The notes beneath the pieces are model-generated. The model ran no database searches. It was not told the DNA's origin and saw only the letters and a program-made list of their open reading frames with translations. This document shows, in pieces, positions 1-8,453 of a stretch of 31,352 bases of DNA. The position numbers and the translations under genes were made by a program. Position 1 is the first letter of the stretch, and each line of letters opens with the position of its first letter. The stretch is from CAYVXT01 sp964455485 (GTDB taxonomy: Bacteria; Patescibacteriota; Minisyncoccia; Phycocordibacterales; WO2-35-19): contig CAYVXT010000041.1 of assembly GCA_964455485.1 (NCBI GenBank), positions 1 through 31,352 of the forward strand, read 5' to 3'.

Positions 1-1
1 A

Positions 2-1855
2 TTGCAGGAATTTAGAAAGAGTTTTGTGGTAGAAGGGGAACCCACTAATGCAATTTTAGAAATGGCGGCTGATAATAGTTATAAGGTGATTGTAAATGGT
101 GATGTTGTTGCTTCAACTACAAATGAGATCAACTTTCAGGAAGTCTCGACTTACGATTTGACTAGCTACTTGCGCAATGGAACAAACGAAATTAAATTTT
201 TTGTACACAATTGGTCTTCTCCTGGTACTGATTGGAGTGGAAATCCAGGCGGCTTGATCTTTAAAATATCTCTAAGTAGTAGTGATTGTGGCGAAGGCGG
301 AGGTAATGAGGGTCAAACTGGTTACTCAAAAGTCCACATAATGAAATACATAGACGATGTGCCAGCTTCAGAAGGTGATGGGATATTTTACTTAAAACTT
401 TCAGGAACTCAGGTTGCCGATCTGCCATTTGGTCCAGAGAATTACCAAATTTCTACTATAGATCTGCCAAACAGTGATAATAGTATACAAATTGAAGAAA
501 TGACTACCGATTTTGATTCTGAAAGTAACGTAGTTCCAAATATCGAAGAGTGTACTGAAGGTAAATCATATTTGAAGGGGTACACCCTCGGCAATTCATT
601 TGTTGGTGCTGCGAATGCAAATAGTACTTCAACACTTCCGTTAGTGCTTTCAAATATAGAAAATGATAAGTATGTAATAGTATGGAATGAGTCATGTCCA
701 AATCAAGGCATTAGGCTCATTCATAAAGTGTTGCCACATGATGATACTACATGGAACATGGGAATAGATAATTCCTACACATTTTGGGCACAAATGGTTA
801 CTGATGGTTATGACTCAGGAATCATTCCTGTAGAAGTTGGCAATCATTCAGTAGGGGTGCAAACCGCTCCCCAAAACACCGGGGCCGACCATTACACTTC
901 AATTGAGTGCAAAATTGGTGATACTGTTGTTGCAAAGGCGGGACCCAAAAATCTTCCTTACAATGTAAATCTTGGCACTGATGATTTTACTGTTAATTCT
1001 GGTGAAGTTGCGGTGTGCACATTTACTAGTATGAAAGCTGGTACTATCCAGATAAAAAACATTATTGAACCTTCAGACACCTCAATGTGGAATTTGGCCA
1101 TAGACGGTGCAGCTGATTTCCTTGCTCAATACAAAACTGATGGATACATTTCAGATCCTATCAAAGTAATTCCAGGTGATCATACAGTTGTGGTACAGAC
1201 TGCTCCTGTAAACACAGCCATGGATCATTCGACAAGTATTGTATGTAAAGATGGAGATACCACAGTGGCTACTGCTGGACCTCAGGTCTTGCCTTACAAT
1301 GTAAATTTAGCAACCTCTTACTTTAATGTAGAAAGTAATCACAACATAATTTGTACAGCTACTCACACCAAAATCAATAATGAAGATGATAACAACAATG
1401 ATAATGATGGGGGAGACACTACTTCATCTGAACAAACCTCATCTAATACTTCGGGTGGTATAGGAGGCAGAAGAAGAGATGTAAGTGGTATATTTGCCAC
1501 TCAGGGAGAGGTTCTTGGTGCATCAACAGAAGATTTGTCATGTGAGCCGTACTTAAAAACTTATATCAAGTTTGGGGCAGATAATGATAAAGATGAAGTT
1601 ATGAAGCTCCAAACATTCTTGAACCAGTTTTTTGAAACGAACAATCCTGTCACTGGATTTTATGGGCCGATCACTGTTGATATGGTAAAGAAGTTTCAAA
1701 AGCATCAAGCAAGCGCCATACTTACACCTTGGGAAATTGCTGGCCTACCAACTGAGGGCCCTACAGGGTACGTATATAAGACAACGCAAAGATGGATCAA
1801 CATACTAAAATGTCCTGAAATGATAAAAAGTACACCGATACCAGTGCTTCCGTAA
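2..1855 (+). CDS. Large surface protein, 5'-truncated, with C-terminal peptidoglycan-binding-like domain
   Basis: Only the C-terminal 617 residues are in the window; the frame is open to the window edge and the TTG near position 2 is probably not the real start. Residues 1-90 resemble a carbohydrate-binding jelly-roll (an ADNSYKVIVNG stretch followed by YDLTSYLRNGTNEIKF). A middle region (about 110-230) is unrecognised. Two homologous repeats follow at about 231-345 and 346-455; each carries a W-N-[ML]-[GA]-I-D motif, a VQTAP motif and an LPYNVNL motif, with paired Cys. Then come an Asp/Asn-rich linker, a Ser/Thr-rich stretch with GGRRRD, and a C-terminal domain (510-617) whose LQTFLNQFF and GFYGPITVDMVKKFQ motifs fit PG_binding_1-like folds. 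An extracellular or cell-wall-associated role is inferred; the ligand is unknown. Confidence 0.75.
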   Translation: MQEFRKSFVVEGEPTNAILEMAADNSYKVIVNGDVVASTTNEINFQEVSTYDLTSYLRNGTNEIKFFVHNWSSPGTDWSGNPGGLIFKISLSSSDCGEGGGNEGQTGYSKVHIMKYIDDVPASEGDGIFYLKLSGTQVADLPFGPENYQISTIDLPNSDNSIQIEEMTTDFDSESNVVPNIEECTEGKSYLKGYTLGNSFVGAANANSTSTLPLVLSNIENDKYVIVWNESCPNQGIRLIHKVLPHDDTTWNMGIDNSYTFWAQMVTDGYDSGIIPVEVGNHSVGVQTAPQNTGADHYTSIECKIGDTVVAKAGPKNLPYNVNLGTDDFTVNSGEVAVCTFTSMKAGTIQIKNIIEPSDTSMWNLAIDGAADFLAQYKTDGYISDPIKVIPGDHTVVVQTAPVNTAMDHSTSIVCKDGDTTVATAGPQVLPYNVNLATSYFNVESNHNIICTATHTKINNEDDNNNDNDGGDTTSSEQTSSNTSGGIGGRRRDVSGIFATQGEVLGASTEDLSCEPYLKTYIKFGADNDKDEVMKLQTFLNQFFETNNPVTGFYGPITVDMVKKFQKHQASAILTPWEIAGLPTEGPTGYVYKTTQRWINILKCPEMIKSTPIPVLP

Positions 1856-1867
1856 AATAGAACTAAA

Positions 1868-1900
1868 GTAAAACGCCCAACCGGGGCGTTTTACTTTTTG
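1868..1900 (+). terminator. Rho-independent terminator after the surface protein gene
   Basis: A perfect 11-bp stem, GTAAAACGCCC (1868-1878) with GGGCGTTTTAC (1884-1894), closes a 5-nt loop and is followed by five T. Its 3' arm overlaps the proposed -35 of the next gene. Confidence 0.9.
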
Positions 1901-1918
1901 TGAATAAAAATGTACAAT
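1890..1918 (+). promoter_or_regulatory. Promoter of the CAP-domain gene
   Basis: TTTACT (1890-1895), a 17-nt spacer and TACAAT (1913-1918). The -10 ends 8 nt before the ATG at 1927, so transcription would start at or next to the codon (leaderless). The -35 lies inside the preceding terminator. Confidence 0.55.
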
Positions 1919-1926
1919 GAAATTTA

Positions 1927-2442
1927 ATGCAAAAACAAACCAAGGAAATTATGAAGCTTAAAATTTCAATCATAGTGCTCGTGGTGATCATTGTTGGACT
2001 TACATTTTTCCCTACGATTAGAGGGTCAGTTTTTGATTCTCTTTCTGCTATCTATGCCTCGGTTTTAGTAAGCTTAACCAACCAGGATCGTGTAAAAAAC
2101 AATCTTGGAGAGCTTACAGTGAATCCTCTTTTAGAAAAGGCTGCTCAAATGAAGGCCGATGACATGGCACAAAAATCTTATTTTTCACACAATACTCCTG
2201 ATGGTAAAACACCATGGTACTGGCTTGAACAAGCTGGTTACAACTATAAATATGCTGGTGAAAATCTAGCTGTAAACTTCAATGATAGTGAAGAAGTGCA
2301 AACTGCCTGGATGAATTCTCGCGGTCACTTTTTAAATATCGTAAATCCAAAATACACTGAGATAGGTATCGCTACTTCTACAGGAATGTATAAGGGTAGG
2401 GAAGCAGTGTTTGTGGTTCAAATGTTCGGAACACCGAAATAA
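1927..2442 (+). CDS. Membrane-anchored CAP (SCP/PR1, YkwD-like) domain protein
   Basis: A 171-residue protein with one N-terminal membrane segment (about 11-29) and an extracytoplasmic CAP domain. Visible CAP motifs are FSHNTPDG, AGENLA, and AWMNSRGHFLNIVNP followed by IGIA; the two His and two Glu positions of the CAP cavity appear to be present. Bacterial CAP proteins are secreted or anchored proteins of mostly unknown activity. Two starts are plausible: ATG 1927, 8 nt after a -10 (leaderless), or ATG 1951, preceded by AAGGA at 1942-1946. The later start only removes eight residues before the membrane helix. It ends convergently with trxB and no clear terminator separates them. Confidence 0.88.
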   Translation: MQKQTKEIMKLKISIIVLVVIIVGLTFFPTIRGSVFDSLSAIYASVLVSLTNQDRVKNNLGELTVNPLLEKAAQMKADDMAQKSYFSHNTPDGKTPWYWLEQAGYNYKYAGENLAVNFNDSEEVQTAWMNSRGHFLNIVNPKYTEIGIATSTGMYKGREAVFVVQMFGTPK

Positions 2443-2477
2443 CAAAAAGAGTAATTGTTGCAAGATAATTCTTTCAA

Positions 2478-3410
2478 CTATTTCATCTTATGTAGCTCAA
2501 GGTAAATGTCCTCAAGAGCTTTCACTGCATCACCTGCTGCAATATTATTTTGGTGGTATAGAACATCAGTGCAATCACCAGCAGCCCATACACCTGGCTC
2601 CGATGTTCTTTGTGTCCTGTGATCAATTTTAATTCGTCTAAACTCATCTAATTCAACTAAACCGTCCGCAAAAATTGTTGCAGGTGAATGGCCAATTTCA
2701 ACAAATATTCCATCGGTTGGAAGTTCAATAACGTCAGCAAATGGAGCTGTACGTCTAAAAACAATAGATTTTACCATAGTATCACCCTTAATTTCTATAG
2801 GTTCCGCATTTTCAAAGGCTTTCATTTTTGAATTCTCCAATACAGAATTTACAGTTATAGGGTCTGCTTTGAATGTACTTCGTGCAAGCAAAGTAACACT
2901 CTTGCAATATGCTAAAAGTTGAGCGGCTGATTCAAATCCGGCATTACCACCACCAATCACAACCACATCCTTGTCTGCGAAAAATGGGCCATCGCAAGAG
3001 GCACAATATGTAATTCCTTTTCCTTCAAATTCGTTGGCACCAGGTACATTTAATTTATTTCTAGCACCCCCTGTTGCTACTAGAATAGTTTTAGTAGTAT
3101 ATTCTGATTTATTTGTTACTACTGAAAAATGCCCATCAATTTTAGTGATTTTCTCAACTCTTTCACCGTCTTTTAAGTCTACAAAATTGCTAGCATAATG
3201 TTTGACGTGAGCCTTTAAACTTTTAGCAAGGTCAATACCAGAAATAGCTATTGTACCTACCCAATTTTGGATTTCGTTTGACTCAACACTTTGACCACCA
3301 AAAGATTCCGCAATAATTGCAGATTTAATTTGTTTTCTGGCAGCATAGACTGCCGCAGCGGCTCCCGCCGGCCCACCTCCAATTATTATCAGTTCATAGT
3401 CTTTAGTCAT
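2478..3410 (-). CDS. trxB: Thioredoxin reductase-like FAD/NAD(P)H oxidoreductase
   Basis: A 310-residue low-molecular-weight thioredoxin-reductase-type flavoprotein. The FAD-binding GGGPAG motif lies near residue 11; the redox-active motif CASCDG (two Cys separated by Ala-Ser) is in the middle; a second nucleotide-binding motif, GGGNAGFESA, follows; and the C-terminal FAD motif GVWAAGDCTD is intact. Length and motif order match TrxB. It reduces thioredoxin or a related disulfide acceptor with NAD(P)H in the cytoplasm. No thioredoxin gene is adjacent. It lies 66 nt downstream of ftsZ on the same strand and has its own possible -10 (TATAAT, 3441-3446), giving a leader of about 24 nt. Confidence 0.93.
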   Translation of the reverse strand: MTKDYELIIIGGGPAGAAAAVYAARKQIKSAIIAESFGGQSVESNEIQNWVGTIAISGIDLAKSLKAHVKHYASNFVDLKDGERVEKITKIDGHFSVVTNKSEYTTKTILVATGGARNKLNVPGANEFEGKGITYCASCDGPFFADKDVVVIGGGNAGFESAAQLLAYCKSVTLLARSTFKADPITVNSVLENSKMKAFENAEPIEIKGDTMVKSIVFRRTAPFADVIELPTDGIFVEIGHSPATIFADGLVELDEFRRIKIDHRTQRTSEPGVWAAGDCTDVLYHQNNIAAGDAVKALEDIYLELHKMK

Positions 3411-3440
3411 TGGTCAATATTAAAAAATAATACAAAATGT

Positions 3441-3446
3441 ATTATA
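3441..3446 (-). promoter_or_regulatory. Possible -10 element for trxB
   Basis: A perfect TATAAT on the minus strand in the ftsZ-trxB gap, 30 nt before the trxB ATG. The -35 (TTTATA) at 17-nt spacing is weak. No Shine-Dalgarno is visible. Confidence 0.4.
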
Positions 3447-3476
3447 CACCATCACCTAATGACTATAAACTAAAGA

Positions 3477-4643
3477 CTATTTAAGTTTTGAGCGGCGGAG
3501 AAATGCTGGTACTGAGCCCCATTCATCGTCATCATCAATCACATTTGATTTCTTTTCCTCATCCTCCTCAGGCTTTTTTACAGGTTCCTCTTCTTTTCCA
3601 AATACAGTATTGAATATTCTGCCTTTTGGTTGCTCTGGTTCAATTTGTTGTCTGTCTGAATAATTTGATTGTCTTACGGTGCTGCCACTTTCTGGAAAAC
3701 CAGAAGCTATAACTGTAATCTTGATCTCACCTTTCTTTAGTTTTTCATCCCTTACTGTACCGAATATAATTTTTGCATTAGGGTCAACTGACTCAGTAAT
3801 AAGTTTTGCGGCATCATGTATTTCAAACATTGTAAGGTCATCCTGGCCTGCAATAGAAAATAGGACTCCTCTTGCGCCATTAATGCTAACTTCAAGGAGT
3901 GGGGAATTGATAGCAAGTTTTGCTGCCTCCTCGGCTCTCTTTTCACCAGATGCGCGACCTATACCCATTAGAGCTCCTCCTGCACCCTCCATAACAGCTC
4001 TAATATCGGCAAAATCGATATTTATTGTACCTGGTGTGGTTATAAGATCTGAAATACCTTCTACGGCTTGCTTTAAAATGTCATCACACATCGCAAAAGC
4101 ATTTCTTGCTGTAGTGTCTTTATTTATTGTGGCGAGAAGCCTGTCATTAGGAATTACGATAAGAGCATCAACAGATTGTTTAAGATTTTCAAGACCAGCC
4201 TCAGCAATTCTCATCCTTTGGCTGCCTTCAAATGAGAATGGCTTAGTAACTACTGCAACTGTTAAACACCCAAGCTCCTTAGCTGTTCGAGCGACAACTG
4301 GTCCCGCGCCTGTACCAGTACCACCACCAAGGCCATAAGCAATAAAAACCATGTCAGCGCCTTTAATTGCTTCTTGAATTTCCTCTTTTGTTTCTTCTAC
4401 AGCCCGTTTTCCTATTTCTGGATCCATTCCTGTACCGAGTCCACGGGTAAGATTTTTACCTATATGAATTTTCTTTTTTGCTTCTGAATTGTGAAGGTCC
4501 TGAGCATCTGTGTTGACTGCAATAAAATCAACACCTCGTACTTTGGAGTTTATCATGTGGTTTACGGCGTTTTTGCCAGAGCCTCCAACTCCAAAAACCT
4601 TTATTCTTGCAAATGATTCTACTTCGGGTCTTATTTGCGGCAT
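3477..4643 (-). CDS. ftsZ: Cell division GTPase FtsZ
   Basis: A 388-residue tubulin homologue that polymerises with GTP to form the division ring. The nucleotide-binding GVGGSGKNAVN motif is at residues 18-28, the tubulin signature GGGTGTGAGP at 106-115 (Gly replaces the usual Ala before the Pro) and the T7 loop NIDFADIR at 208-215, so GTPase residues look intact. After a short acidic and Lys-rich linker, the extreme C-terminus reads VPAFLRRSKLK, matching the conserved tail peptide that binds FtsA. ftsA lies 71 nt upstream on the same strand, the classic ftsA-ftsZ order. No ftsQ or mur genes are adjacent in this window. Confidence 0.97.
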   Translation of the reverse strand: MPQIRPEVESFARIKVFGVGGSGKNAVNHMINSKVRGVDFIAVNTDAQDLHNSEAKKKIHIGKNLTRGLGTGMDPEIGKRAVEETKEEIQEAIKGADMVFIAYGLGGGTGTGAGPVVARTAKELGCLTVAVVTKPFSFEGSQRMRIAEAGLENLKQSVDALIVIPNDRLLATINKDTTARNAFAMCDDILKQAVEGISDLITTPGTINIDFADIRAVMEGAGGALMGIGRASGEKRAEEAAKLAINSPLLEVSINGARGVLFSIAGQDDLTMFEIHDAAKLITESVDPNAKIIFGTVRDEKLKKGEIKITVIASGFPESGSTVRQSNYSDRQQIEPEQPKGRIFNTVFGKEEEPVKKPEEDEEKKSNVIDDDDEWGSVPAFLRRSKLK

Positions 4644-4714
4644 ATAAATATAGATTACCTAAATAACGGCTAAAAAGCAAAGCTTGTTTTGCCTAACACC
4701 TTGTGTTCTAAAGT

Positions 4715-5902
4715 TTATGGCAAAAATTGCTTTAAAGATTGAAATAGCCTCTCGAGGAGATTTTTACCTTGTTTTAGCCCCAAGTGTTCCTCCTCCTCAG
4801 GCATGCTTCCAATGATACACAGTCCATACGCAACGGACCATGAAGAATCCTTGATTTGGAATTTACCAGGTTTTTCACCTATACCATTTGATATGTTTAA
4901 CGATGCGATTCTAGAAGGTAGCCTCAAATAACTCCTTGCCAAGTCCTCAATTAAGCCTATTGAGGATGATCCTCCGGTAATAATAATACCTGCTGGCAAA
5001 AGCCCAGCTTTACCAATTTTTTTAAGGTGTACTTCAATCAATTCAAAAATATCACCAAGCCTAGCAGAAATTATTTCTTCCAGTTTCTTCTTTGAAAAGT
5101 TGGTAGCAGTTACTCCGCCAAGCTTAATTGACTCAGCTTCTTCAAGTGAAATTTTAAGACCTAATGCAATATCATTTGTAATGTCATTACCGCCAATTGG
5201 AAACACTTCGAGCGAAATGGGAATGTTGTTTTCAAAAACTACTATTGAAACTGTTTCAGCACCGATATTTGCAAGCACACACCCCGCAATTTTTTGACTC
5301 TTAGAGAGGGTAACAAAAGAGGCTGCAATAGGGGAGGCAACCACATCTACCACCTCCACACCAGCTTCCTCTACTGCTTCCACCAAATCATCTAGATGTG
5401 ATTCTATTGAACTTACAAATAAAACCTTTGATTCCAATTTTACGGCTTTCATTCCAAGAACTCTGCCTAGAACTGGCTTACCGTCTATTTTCCATGAAGT
5501 TGGAATTGAATATATAATTTTCCTATTTTGAATCAAAGGCTGAGGTATTGATTCTTCAGCTGATGCCAATGCTTGGTCAATATCAGCGTCAGTTATTTCT
5601 TGATCTGCCTTTGCAACCATAGTAGAACCTTGAGAAGTTATACCAGAAAGCCCAACCCCTCCAATAGATACAAAAGCGCGTTTTATCTTTATTCCTGCGG
5701 CTCTTTCAGCTTGTCGAACTGCCTGCTCTACGCTTTTAACAACATCAGATGTGTTAATAATATAGCCGTGCCTTAATCCTTTTGATTCCGCTCTTCCTGT
5801 GCCAATAATTTTAGGCATAGGACTCTCGTTAGTATTTTCTGCAATAACAACACGCACTTCATATGTGCCAACATCTATTCCAGCTGTAAATCGCGAACTC
5901 AT
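4715..5902 (-). CDS. ftsA: Cell division protein FtsA (actin-like FtsZ membrane anchor)
   Basis: A 395-residue actin-fold ATPase that tethers FtsZ to the membrane. The phosphate-1 motif GIDVGT is at residues 8-13, the SHS2-type insertion follows (with SIGGVGLSGI), and phosphate-2 and adenosine motifs (ANIGAETVSIVVF, GIIITGGSSSIGL) are present. The C-terminus, NLLERLFQSLKQFLP, is an amphipathic helix of the kind used for membrane targeting. Full-length for the family. It reads directly toward ftsZ. A well-spaced promoter ends 8 nt before the ATG, suggesting a leaderless transcript. Confidence 0.96.
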   Translation of the reverse strand: MSSRFTAGIDVGTYEVRVVIAENTNESPMPKIIGTGRAESKGLRHGYIINTSDVVKSVEQAVRQAERAAGIKIKRAFVSIGGVGLSGITSQGSTMVAKADQEITDADIDQALASAEESIPQPLIQNRKIIYSIPTSWKIDGKPVLGRVLGMKAVKLESKVLFVSSIESHLDDLVEAVEEAGVEVVDVVASPIAASFVTLSKSQKIAGCVLANIGAETVSIVVFENNIPISLEVFPIGGNDITNDIALGLKISLEEAESIKLGGVTATNFSKKKLEEIISARLGDIFELIEVHLKKIGKAGLLPAGIIITGGSSSIGLIEDLARSYLRLPSRIASLNISNGIGEKPGKFQIKDSSWSVAYGLCIIGSMPEEEEHLGLKQGKNLLERLFQSLKQFLP

Positions 5903-5910
5903 ACAGCTTC

Positions 5911-5939
5911 ATTTTACTATTATGTTATAAGTGTTTCAA
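5911..5939 (-). promoter_or_regulatory. Promoter of ftsA
   Basis: On the minus strand: TTGAAA (5939-5934), a 17-nt spacer, then TAAAAT (5916-5911). Only 8 nt separate the -10 from the ATG at 5902, so the transcript probably begins at the start codon. Confidence 0.6.
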
Positions 5940-5978
5940 TGAATTTCTGTTTATTCCGAATATGTGCTCGTTATGCAA

Positions 5979-6329
5979 CTACTGAGTAGTATATTTTTTT
6001 AAATATTTTCGCTCCAATTTCTCCATTTTTTCACCATGTTCAAACCCCTTCAGATGTAAAATTCCATGAATTGTTATAAATAACAAAAACTCACTTTTTG
6101 TCATACCAAAATCAGAAGTTTTGGTGTTTGCGATCTCCTTGCAAATCAATATTTCACCCGCATCTTTTGAGAGGGGAAAGGACAGAACATCTGTTGGAGC
6201 ATTCTTTTTTCTATACTTATTATTTAGTTCTTGAATTTTGCTTTTGCTTACAAACGCAAAAGAAAGCTCGTAAGCTTTCCCTAGAATTTCATCCTTTATT
6301 TTTTCTACAAGCCTTTCTGCTTGGGTCAT
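5979..6329 (-). CDS. ybeY: Endoribonuclease YbeY (rRNA maturation factor)
   Basis: A 116-residue protein of the UPF0054/YbeY family, a zinc-dependent single-strand RNase used in 16S rRNA 3'-end maturation and ribosome quality control. The metal-binding motif reads HGILHLKGFEHG: the three His are present, with Phe-Glu before the last His where Tyr/Phe-Asp is usual. The preceding NAPTDVLSFPL motif is also typical. It is shorter than many homologues (about 150 aa), mainly at the N-terminus. It begins 5 nt after the rpsU stop, so the two are co-transcribed, coupling a ribosomal protein to a ribosome maturation enzyme. Confidence 0.93.
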   Translation of the reverse strand: MTQAERLVEKIKDEILGKAYELSFAFVSKSKIQELNNKYRKKNAPTDVLSFPLSKDAGEILICKEIANTKTSDFGMTKSEFLLFITIHGILHLKGFEHGEKMEKLERKYLKKYTTQ

Positions 6330-6334
6330 TTTGT

Positions 6335-6571
6335 TTATTCCAGCACTCCAGGCATCTTACCAAGTTTGATTTGCTCCCTTATTTTTTGTTTTGCTGTCAA
6401 TCTTTTTAAAGTTCGCTTCTTTTTTACATATTCGGAAGGCTTGCGTTCGCTGTACCTGATGCCTCGTACTCTGCCCAATATGCCTGAACCTTGGACGCGT
6501 TTAGTGAACTTGCGGATTAACCCCAAGTTGTTATCTGTAGCGCTTTTGCTTACCTCTACGTTTATTGCCAT
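6335..6571 (-). CDS. rpsU: Small ribosomal subunit protein bS21
   Basis: A 78-residue, strongly basic protein. The region RKFTKRVQGSGILGRVRG, then RYSERKPSEYVKKKR, matches the bS21 pattern in which a helix-rich N-terminus is followed by a basic tail; the beginning VEVSKSATDNNLG is also family-like. It binds the 30S platform near the anti-Shine-Dalgarno region of 16S rRNA. It is the first gene of a two-gene unit with ybeY. The -10 sits 8 nt before the ATG. The context fits translation, although the sequence is more diverged than proteobacterial S21. Confidence 0.85.
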   Translation of the reverse strand: MAINVEVSKSATDNNLGLIRKFTKRVQGSGILGRVRGIRYSERKPSEYVKKKRTLKRLTAKQKIREQIKLGKMPGVLE

Positions 6572-6579
6572 ATAGTCCT

Positions 6580-6608
6580 ATATTAACATATTCCTCATAA
6601 TAGCGCAA
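6580..6608 (-). promoter_or_regulatory. Promoter of rpsU-ybeY
   Basis: Minus strand: TTGCGC (6608-6603), 17-nt spacer, TAATAT (6585-6580), then 8 nt to the ATG at 6571. Fits the leaderless spacing seen at other genes here. Confidence 0.45.
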
Positions 6609-6612
6609 CCAA

Positions 6613-7761
6613 TTATCCTAAGTTTTTAAGGTAGTTGCCGAGCTCTGGTATTGGCACAATTTCTTGAGATCTTGTTGCAATACTTCTTATTACCACCGAA
6701 TTATCAAGGGCTTCCTTTTGGCCAATTAACACCAAATACTCAGCTCCTGAAGTCTCTGCTATTCCCATTTGGCTGCTAAGTTTGTCTTTCGCTATAGCGT
6801 GATATATACAAGCCTTAGCTTTGTACATCTCTTTTATAACTATAAAACTTTTCAGCTTTGCTTCTTGACCAAACTGTACAAGATAAAATTTTGGACGCAA
6901 AACTTTCGCTTTAAGTCTCTTCAAATTCTTTTTTAGTTTGGCTGAAATAGTAATAATGGTTGCTGGCAATTCTCGTTTGTGACCAATTTTTTTTGCAAGC
7001 CGGTTAAATCTAAAACCGCTTGCAAGCAAATCACCCTTTTCGGTATCGGTAATGGTGTACACTGTCTCTGATCCAAAATCCGCATCTCCAATCAATTTAT
7101 AATCAATTGAATAGGGAACATTCATTATTTCTAAAAATTCCAAAACTTCTTTAAAATGCTGTCTGCTACTTTCCGACAGGAAATCAATAGGTTTTGGGCA
7201 TTCTTTGAGCCAAGTTTGGTATTGATCAGTATCATCCTTTAATATTACTAAAGGATCTTTTTTTATAGCTTGCCTCAAATCTGCAGTAAAGGAATTGTAG
7301 TTTTTACGAATAAAGAGAGTTAATTTGCGTTGAAACTCAGACATGGAATCCTTATCACCAACAGAATTAACTTTTACTTCCAAACTTTTATATCCTAACG
7401 AGTTTAGTATTGAAATTGCTGTTTGTATTGAAAGACATTCGCACACACTTCTACTTGAGCCAATTGATAGTAAAGAGGCTTCATAGCGAAGAGGTTTACG
7501 CTTATCTCTTGAACCTACAAACGGTCGATCAGAATAGAGCATTATTGGTTGGGGAAGTATGTGCATTTTTTCTTCTACATATTTTCTGAAAATGGCAGCT
7601 TTCTCTTCAGGGTGAGTGTTTTGATCGAAATTTTTTGTGACATCAAAATCCTGTTTTGTAAGAACAGGAGACGCTATGGGATTAAAACCATAATATCTTG
7701 CCACTTCGGCAGGCTCTGATGTCTCTTTTAATTCGGGGTGATTTAACAGTTTAGATTCCAT
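6613..7761 (-). CDS. Degenerate histidyl-tRNA synthetase-like protein
   Basis: A 382-residue protein whose order of elements follows class II HisRS: a catalytic-like region, a KVNSVGD segment, a DFLSESSRQHF segment matching the HisRS 'D-L...C..HF' region, and a C-terminal HGTP-anticodon-like domain (AEYLVLIGQKEALDNSVVIRS). However, the HisRS hallmark LVRGLDYY appears as KLIGDADFGSETVY, the GGRYDGL region as ASGFRFNRL, and the motif 3 arginine region as TIITISAKL. The ATP- and histidine-binding residues therefore seem lost, and it may be a regulatory paralog (HisZ-like or other) rather than the tRNA-charging enzyme. It starts 4 nt after the lepB stop, in the same transcript. Confidence 0.65.
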   Translation of the reverse strand: MESKLLNHPELKETSEPAEVARYYGFNPIASPVLTKQDFDVTKNFDQNTHPEEKAAIFRKYVEEKMHILPQPIMLYSDRPFVGSRDKRKPLRYEASLLSIGSSRSVCECLSIQTAISILNSLGYKSLEVKVNSVGDKDSMSEFQRKLTLFIRKNYNSFTADLRQAIKKDPLVILKDDTDQYQTWLKECPKPIDFLSESSRQHFKEVLEFLEIMNVPYSIDYKLIGDADFGSETVYTITDTEKGDLLASGFRFNRLAKKIGHKRELPATIITISAKLKKNLKRLKAKVLRPKFYLVQFGQEAKLKSFIVIKEMYKAKACIYHAIAKDKLSSQMGIAETSGAEYLVLIGQKEALDNSVVIRSIATRSQEIVPIPELGNYLKNLG

Positions 7762-7765
7762 ATTG

Positions 7766-8344
7766 TTATTCGGTGAAGACTCCAGGCCATAGACCCGCGT
7801 GATTTATTGGTAAGAGACGTACTATTGGTTCGCCAATTATATATTCTTTAGGTACAGCGCCCCATACTCTCGAGTCAGAACTCCCTGCTCTATTGTCGCC
7901 CATCACAAAGTATTCATTATCTTTTAAACTAAATGAGAAATTTTCCTTTTTAGGAAATTTAATATATGAATTATTGATAGATATTGAAGAATCAGATTTA
8001 TCTGTGTAAACAGTAACTTCTCCATTTCGTATTTCAACCCTCTCACCTGGGTATGCTATGAGTCGTTTTATGAAAAATTTTGACGGATCTTTGGGGTATC
8101 GAATGATCACTACGGCCTCCCTTTGTGGCTCCTCAAAACGCTTAGAGAGTTGATCGACAATTAAATAATCTCCATCTTTAAAAGTGGGGTCCATAGAAGA
8201 ACCTGAAACAATATATGGTTGAGCAACGAATATACGGAAAGGAACCACAATAAGCAAAGCTATCACGGCGTAGCGCAACATTTCACCCATCGAATTCTTA
8301 TCCTCCTTTGGTTCTACCTGGTTTTCACCATCATTCATGATCAT
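7766..8344 (-). CDS. lepB: Signal peptidase I
   Basis: Cleaves signal peptides from exported proteins at the outer face of the membrane. From the ATG at 8344 it is 192 aa. One membrane helix is at about 23-41, followed by SGSSMDPTF with catalytic Ser50; the Lys general base is in FFIKRLIAYPGE (Lys93); box MGDNRAGSSDSRVWG is intact. A longer frame to 8374 begins only with TTG, so I prefer ATG 8344, or ATG 8338 two codons later. It is the first gene of a lepB-HisRS-like pair and is divergent from pth. The window's signal-peptide-bearing protein at 28664-30643 is a plausible substrate. Confidence 0.94.
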   Translation of the reverse strand: MIMNDGENQVEPKEDKNSMGEMLRYAVIALLIVVPFRIFVAQPYIVSGSSMDPTFKDGDYLIVDQLSKRFEEPQREAVVIIRYPKDPSKFFIKRLIAYPGERVEIRNGEVTVYTDKSDSSISINNSYIKFPKKENFSFSLKDNEYFVMGDNRAGSSDSRVWGAVPKEYIIGEPIVRLLPINHAGLWPGVFTE

Positions 8345-8400
8345 TATGATATTACATTGCCTTACTTGACACAAGGTACATATAAATTATGCAGTATAAA

Positions 8401-8429
8401 TTACAAGTTTAATAAAAATAGTGTATAAT
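8401..8429 (+). promoter_or_regulatory. Promoter of pth
   Basis: TTACAA (8401-8406), 17-nt spacer, TATAAT (8424-8429). A second -10-like CATAAT (8436-8441) lies closer to the ATG at 8454. The 109-nt lepB-pth gap must also hold a divergent lepB promoter, for which TATACT and CATAAT on the minus strand are candidates. Confidence 0.6.
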
Positions 8430-8453
8430 TCTGCCATAATTTAATTCATAACA

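Noticed and set aside
3679..4338. Long plus-strand frame (219 codons) within ftsZ
   Set aside because: Antisense shadow of a highly conserved gene; its composition follows from FtsZ codon use.
7766..8374. Longer LepB start at 8374
   Set aside because: It needs a TTG codon and adds a hydrophilic stretch with no family match; ATG 8344 or 8338 is better.
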